DNA from: Pomphorhynchus laevis | Taxonomy: Eukaryota > Acanthocephala > Palaeacanthocephala > Echinorhynchida > Pomphorhynchidae | Direction of reading: 5' to 3' | Length of the DNA stretch: 64,000 nt | Assembly (NCBI GenBank): GCA_012934845.2 | Contig: WNNJ02003297.1 | Span: forward strand, 141,347 to 205,346 | Shown: positions 60,241 through 64,000 of the stretch, piece after piece | How the letters are laid out: every line of letters begins with the position of its first letter | Numbering within the stretch: the first letter of the stretch is position 1 | The notes under the pieces: generated by a model | Database searches by the model: none | Seen by the model: the letters and a program-made list of their open reading frames with translations, nothing else | What the model was told of the DNA's origin: nothing | Program-made: the position numbers and the translations under genes

Positions 60241-60309
60241 ACTTGAAGCTTTCAGTTTCCGCACCTTCTTCAGAATGCTGAAGAAGGTGAAAACCCGAAA
60301 GCTTCAAGT
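60241..60309. repeat. Palindrome with hammerhead-like words
   Basis: ACTTGAAGCTTTC...CACCTTCTTCAG and CTGAAGAAGGTG...GAAAGCTTCAAGT are reverse complements around three bases. The right arm reads CTGAAGA, AGGT-GAAA-ACC, CGAAA, GCTT: the same box order as the motifs at 42.2 and 63 kb. Confidence 0.75.
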
Positions 60310-61679
60310 TAGATGATCAAATATAGGTGATTTTTTAAACTTATCTTGATAGTAGCTAGTTGAGCATTTTCATTTGTGTGACCGTATAAATATAACTAAA
60401 ATTTTTATTTTTTGTTTAACTTATATGTAGATAATGAGATATGATTATAAAATTTTTACCTGAGATCCTTATTAGAATACCAAATTATAAATTAACTTTA
60501 AAGAAAATTAGTAAAGAACGGCAATTTTAAGATATTTCGATTATTCTTTGCCAAATTGTAATTAGCTTTTTATATTTACAAATTTTCACTGCAAATGGCC
60601 CTGTTCATTTTTATGAGCATGTGTGTTGTTGTATTAGTTAGTTAAATATCAGACAAAATTAGCATTAATCATGGTTCAATATAAAAAACAAATGCTTGAT
60701 TACCGCTATAATTGTTAAGTAAATAATAATGTTCCAGCATATTATTTCAGGAATTAGTTAAGACAGTGAAATTAATTACATGGTCATTATTTATTTTTTA
60801 TCAAATAATGACAGTTGAAGTAGCGTATACATAAGAAGAATTATGTCGTCATTGTTGTTACTCTATTTGGAGTTCGTTATTTTGATGAAAGGATGTGTTC
60901 AATGTTGATATATAAATCGAAATTAATAAAAATATGGCAATGACAAAAGTTAAACAGAAAATAGCAAGTAATAATTGTGAAATGAAGAGTATAGAGTACG
61001 ATGGTATAGAAAATACTTTACTTGAGCTTAGTTTAATGCTAATAATGGTGGCGGTGATGCTGACAAAGAAACATTATTTTACGTTCTGTCGGATGTGTGG
61101 AGCATCAACATATGTAAATCCTAGGAAAGTATCGTCTACTGTGGAATTTGGATTTGGTATTGTTGTTTGACGAATTACGGACGCAGGAACTGGTTCTTTC
61201 ACAAATTCAGGATCAATAAATCTCAGATCGGTTTTATTTGCCTAAAAAAGAAGACACTATGAAAATTCCTAAGTATATGTCAAGACAAAACCAAGAACTT
61301 ATTGATTTAGATATAAAAACAAGCTTGAGCGGAAAGTTTTAACACTTAAAGTGTTCAATTAAACTAAAATATGTTTACTAATATATAGTAAGGAAATCAC
61401 AAAATCATCTGTCAAATGTCAACAAGCGAGACAGCAAACAATCGGCAAAGAAGAGGTTGACTGTGTTCAATGTTTCTTTTACAAAATAATTACATTTAAA
61501 TATTGGATATAGTTCGTGTTTAATAAATAGTAGTACAACCTACAATGTAGTTCGTACTGTATATAAAGAATAAAAAAATATTTGACAGTACGAATATAAT
61601 TTCATGATACCGGATCAATTGCCGGTATCTACAAATTTTGTGAATGGTCTTGTTCTAAAATTTTATACAAATGTAGGTG
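60310..61679. other. No gene recognised
   Basis: AT-rich. The 78-codon frame at 60934-61170 (Lys- and Met-rich start, hydrophobic middle) matches nothing I know and is not annotated as a gene. Confidence 0.4.
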
Positions 61680-61897
61680 CAAAATGCTGCGATCAACCGA
61701 TATGTTAGTCATTGACTAACTATGTTTTCGACTGATGCACCCAACAGAACATTTTGAAACTATTCGCTTTGCTATATTTTAACTCAGTGCAAATACTGCG
61801 ATCAACCGATATGTTAGTCATTGACTAACTATGTTTTCGACTGATGCACCCAACAGAACATTTTGAAACTATTCGTTTTGCTTTATTTTAACTCAGT
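61680..61897. repeat. Tandem duplication, period 109, two copies
   Basis: The word TGCGATCAACCGATATGTTA begins at 61688 and 61797 and about 100 bases after it are nearly identical (GCTTTGCTAT against GTTTTGCTTT). A recent duplication. Confidence 0.9.
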
Positions 61898-62130
61898 TCT
61901 GTGCTTTGACTTATATTATTTTACCATAGCCAAAGGCATATCGGGACTATATATTTTCATACAGAAATTTCACTATAATATAAGCGACTGTTATGTTGAA
62001 ATTTTTCATCAATATAAAACATATGTTTTCAATGCTATTGTTTAAGACTTATCGTCATTTATTATATATCTCAATTTACTTGAAATTTAAGTGTGGAACA
62101 TCTCGTTCAAAATTTAATCTTGTCTGATTC

Positions 62131-62177
62131 ATCAATTACTACAATTTTCTTAAAAAAACGAAGCATGATAATTTGCA
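62131..62177 (+). repeat. Left arm of a perfect 47-base inverted repeat
   Basis: These 47 bases are the exact reverse complement of 63954-64000, the last bases of the window. The two arms enclose 1.78 kb. The match stops sharply inside but could extend outward, since the right arm is cut by the window edge. Confidence 0.9.
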
Positions 62178-63316
62178 TCATCCCTATCGAATTCAAATCT
62201 AATATCCGACGATCAATTGTTTCCCAAAATTTTTCGTTTTGTTAGATATTTCACCGTTTAGTTTCGTCTTTTTAGTGATTGATATTTAATCAGTTATTTA
62301 ATCAGTCACCGGTAATGGTCCAATGAGCGATGAAAGCAAGCTTTGTCATAAAATACTTTAATAACTGTCAAGTTACAGTTATTACTTTTTCCAAATCTCT
62401 CTATATTTAGTGCAATAAAGATATTAAGTTGGAATTAATTTAATTTTAGATTACAATGTAAGATTATTTACAATCTACTAATCACATATCCATAAACGTT
62501 AATGCATCTATAAAATTAGGGAACATTTTCATCGATTTAAGACATACTTAAGGAAAGACATTTATACATTCCTAAACACAATATATTGAATATTTTCCAA
62601 TGTTATCATTTCAATATTTTAAAACGAATATGCTTTTATTATGAATATATAGTAAGCATCATATAAGCAATTATTACAAATTAATCATATTTACAAGAAA
62701 AAATGTAATTTATATTTATCACATGTACGACATCTTTAGAAATTGTTTTATATACGTGGATTTAGAATCTCAATACGATTTAGTGATGAACGTTATAAAA
62801 CAGTTTTCGTCAATATCTATTAGTTACTGTTAGTTTATCGGAACAAAAGAAAATCAAAGAACAAAGTATTATTCAATATTTCAATGGCAACTGACATCAT
62901 CATAAGGAAAAACAGGTAAAGTGTTAAAATTTTGTACATTAAAATAATATAAGCATGTATTTTATATGTTGTGTCTCGCCAGAAAATTAATAAAAGAAAA
63001 AATACACAACAAAAGAAAGCGATCAAACAGTAAAACATCACAAAATAAAGCAAAACAAAACATCAACATTATCAATAGACTCATCAACCAAGAATAATGC
63101 TTCTTCTATTATAGGTGATAAATAATTGTTTTCGTACGACAGCACAGTAGCGTTCTGAAAATCGACTGTGATTAAGTGATGTACAATGTTGAGCAGAGGC
63201 ATAGGAAACAGTTCCTTTTTGGAGATTATATACGTGTTGTTTGATTATACAGTTTTATTATGAAATGCATAAATTAATCAGATCAAAGGCTGAGTAAGTT
63301 ATTATATATATCGTCA

Positions 63317-63346
63317 AAGCTTTCACCGCGTTACGACTTCGTCAGT
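63317..63346 (-). repeat. Hammerhead-like motif in tandem unit 1
   Basis: The minus strand reads ACTGACGA, A, GTCGTAACGCGGT, GAAA, GCTT. The stem is slightly spoiled compared with unit 2. Confidence 0.5.
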
Positions 63347-63871
63347 GGCTCATTGTAAGTAGTTAGTTATCAAGAATGTTTAAACTGACGAGTTGTTTGA
63401 TAATCCAGTTTTATTATAAAATGCATAAGTTAATATATGAAGAACAAAAACAAAATAAAATAGTAAAACACAAAACTATAGTAATTAGATAATAATATTG
63501 ACCATAAAAATTAACAATAAAATGGTTTAACACAAAATCTAGAATGCAAACGGAATAAAGCACAGAAAAATAAAGATCTCGGATATTACTATGCATAGTC
63601 AAAAACGAAAAGACTAATTATACTTTAACTTAAGATTATAGTCCGGTTTATTATTAGCCATAAAGTTAAACTCACAAGCAGAAAGGCTTCTTCTATTATA
63701 CGTGCTAAATAATTGTATTCGTAAGGCAACACAGTAGCGTTATGAAAATCAACTGTATGATTAAGTATAATCAAACTATAGAATTAAATATCCGCTTATC
63801 TCTCAGCTTCTTGTTGTTAAAATGCAAAAGTTAATCAGATCAACGGCTGAGTTAGTTATTATATTTTGTCA

Positions 63872-63901
63872 AAGCTTTCGCCGCGTTACGGCTTCGTCAG
63901 T
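63872..63901 (-). repeat. Hammerhead-like motif in tandem unit 2
   Basis: The minus strand reads ACTGACGA, A, GCC-GTAACGC-GGC, GAAA, GCTT. CUGANGA and GAAA boxes flank a perfect three-pair stem with one extra A, as at 43051 and 42258. Confidence 0.5.
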
Positions 63902-63953
63902 TGATCATTGTAAGTAGTTATTTATCAAGAATGTTAAAACTGTTAAGACATTC

Positions 63954-64000
63954 TGCAAATTATCATGCTTCGTTTTTTTAAGAAAATTGTAGTAATTGAT
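63954..64000 (-). repeat. Right arm of the 47-base inverted repeat, cut by the window edge
   Basis: Exact reverse complement of 62131-62177, including the run of seven T (seven A on the left). The element may continue beyond the window. Confidence 0.9.

Larger units (their letters stand above)
62830..63960. repeat. Diverged tandem duplication, unit about 555-590 bases
   Basis: Blocks repeat in the same order: TTCTTCTATTATA, ACAGTAGCGTT-TGAAAATC (63144 and 63731), TTAATCAGATCAA-GGCTGAG, then the motif at 63317 and 63872 and GTAAGTAGTTA-TTATCAAGAA. It is enclosed by the perfect inverted repeat at 62131 and 63954. No coding capacity; the AT-rich frames inside are not genes. Confidence 0.8.

Noticed and set aside
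60934-61170. 78-codon frame downstream of the SLC12 gene
   Set aside because: No motif, simple composition, no neighbour or promoter that supports a gene.
1-64000. CRISPR arrays, bacterial operons or riboswitches
   Set aside because: Spliced exons, a eukaryotic tRNA and metazoan retroelements rule out a prokaryotic window. The tandem repeats have only two to four units without spacers.

Overview
The window is AT-rich (clearly above 65 percent A+T) DNA from an invertebrate animal. The evidence is a eukaryotic tRNA-Asn gene, a protein-coding gene cut into at least 18 exons with GT-AG introns, and a mixture of Penelope-like, RTE, CR1-like, AP-endonuclease LINE and R2-like retroelements typical of metazoa. 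I cannot name the species. A flatworm or another AT-rich lophotrochozoan or cnidarian would fit, but nothing in the sequence settles it.

The one host protein gene I can support is a cation-chloride cotransporter (SLC12 family, NKCC/NCC branch) on the + strand from 11714 to 58110. I could place 18 exons. All are bounded by AG/GT, all join in frame, and together they give 3018 coding bases (1005 residues plus stop). The first coding exon with the start codon was not found. The transmembrane core, the NWGSS junction, the C-terminal GTIDIWWLFDDGG segment and the terminal GNQESVLTYYS are all present. The Na+ site serines are kept. The Tyr that coordinates K+ in NKCC1, and is His in NCC, is Cys here.

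Layout: 1-2900 holds a Penelope-like (PLE) copy, a tRNA-Asn gene and a hammerhead-ribozyme-bearing inverted repeat. 2900-6000 holds two PLE reverse-transcriptase fragments. 6000-11700 is mostly plain AT-rich DNA with short tandem repeats and one GC-richer island. Introns of the SLC12 gene fill the rest up to 58.1 kb. Intron 11772-29341 contains a near-perfect palindromic fold-back element, a PLE copy, a CR1-like 3' end, an RTE relic, and a LINE interrupted by a second CR1-like tail. Later introns hold a third PLE copy, a second copy of that LINE with an internal deletion, fold-back repeats, a MULE-type transposase relic, another LINE, and three R2-like (zinc-finger plus restriction-like endonuclease) elements. 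From 58.1 to 64 kb there is the likely 3'UTR, a GIY-YIG endonuclease fragment, and several tandem and inverted repeats reaching the window edge.

No operon-like cooperation exists. The biology is one transporter gene whose introns are a layered record of retroelement and fold-back insertions. The least-explained signals are the hammerhead-like motifs scattered in both orientations and the structured terminal motif shared by PLE copies and solitary fragments.
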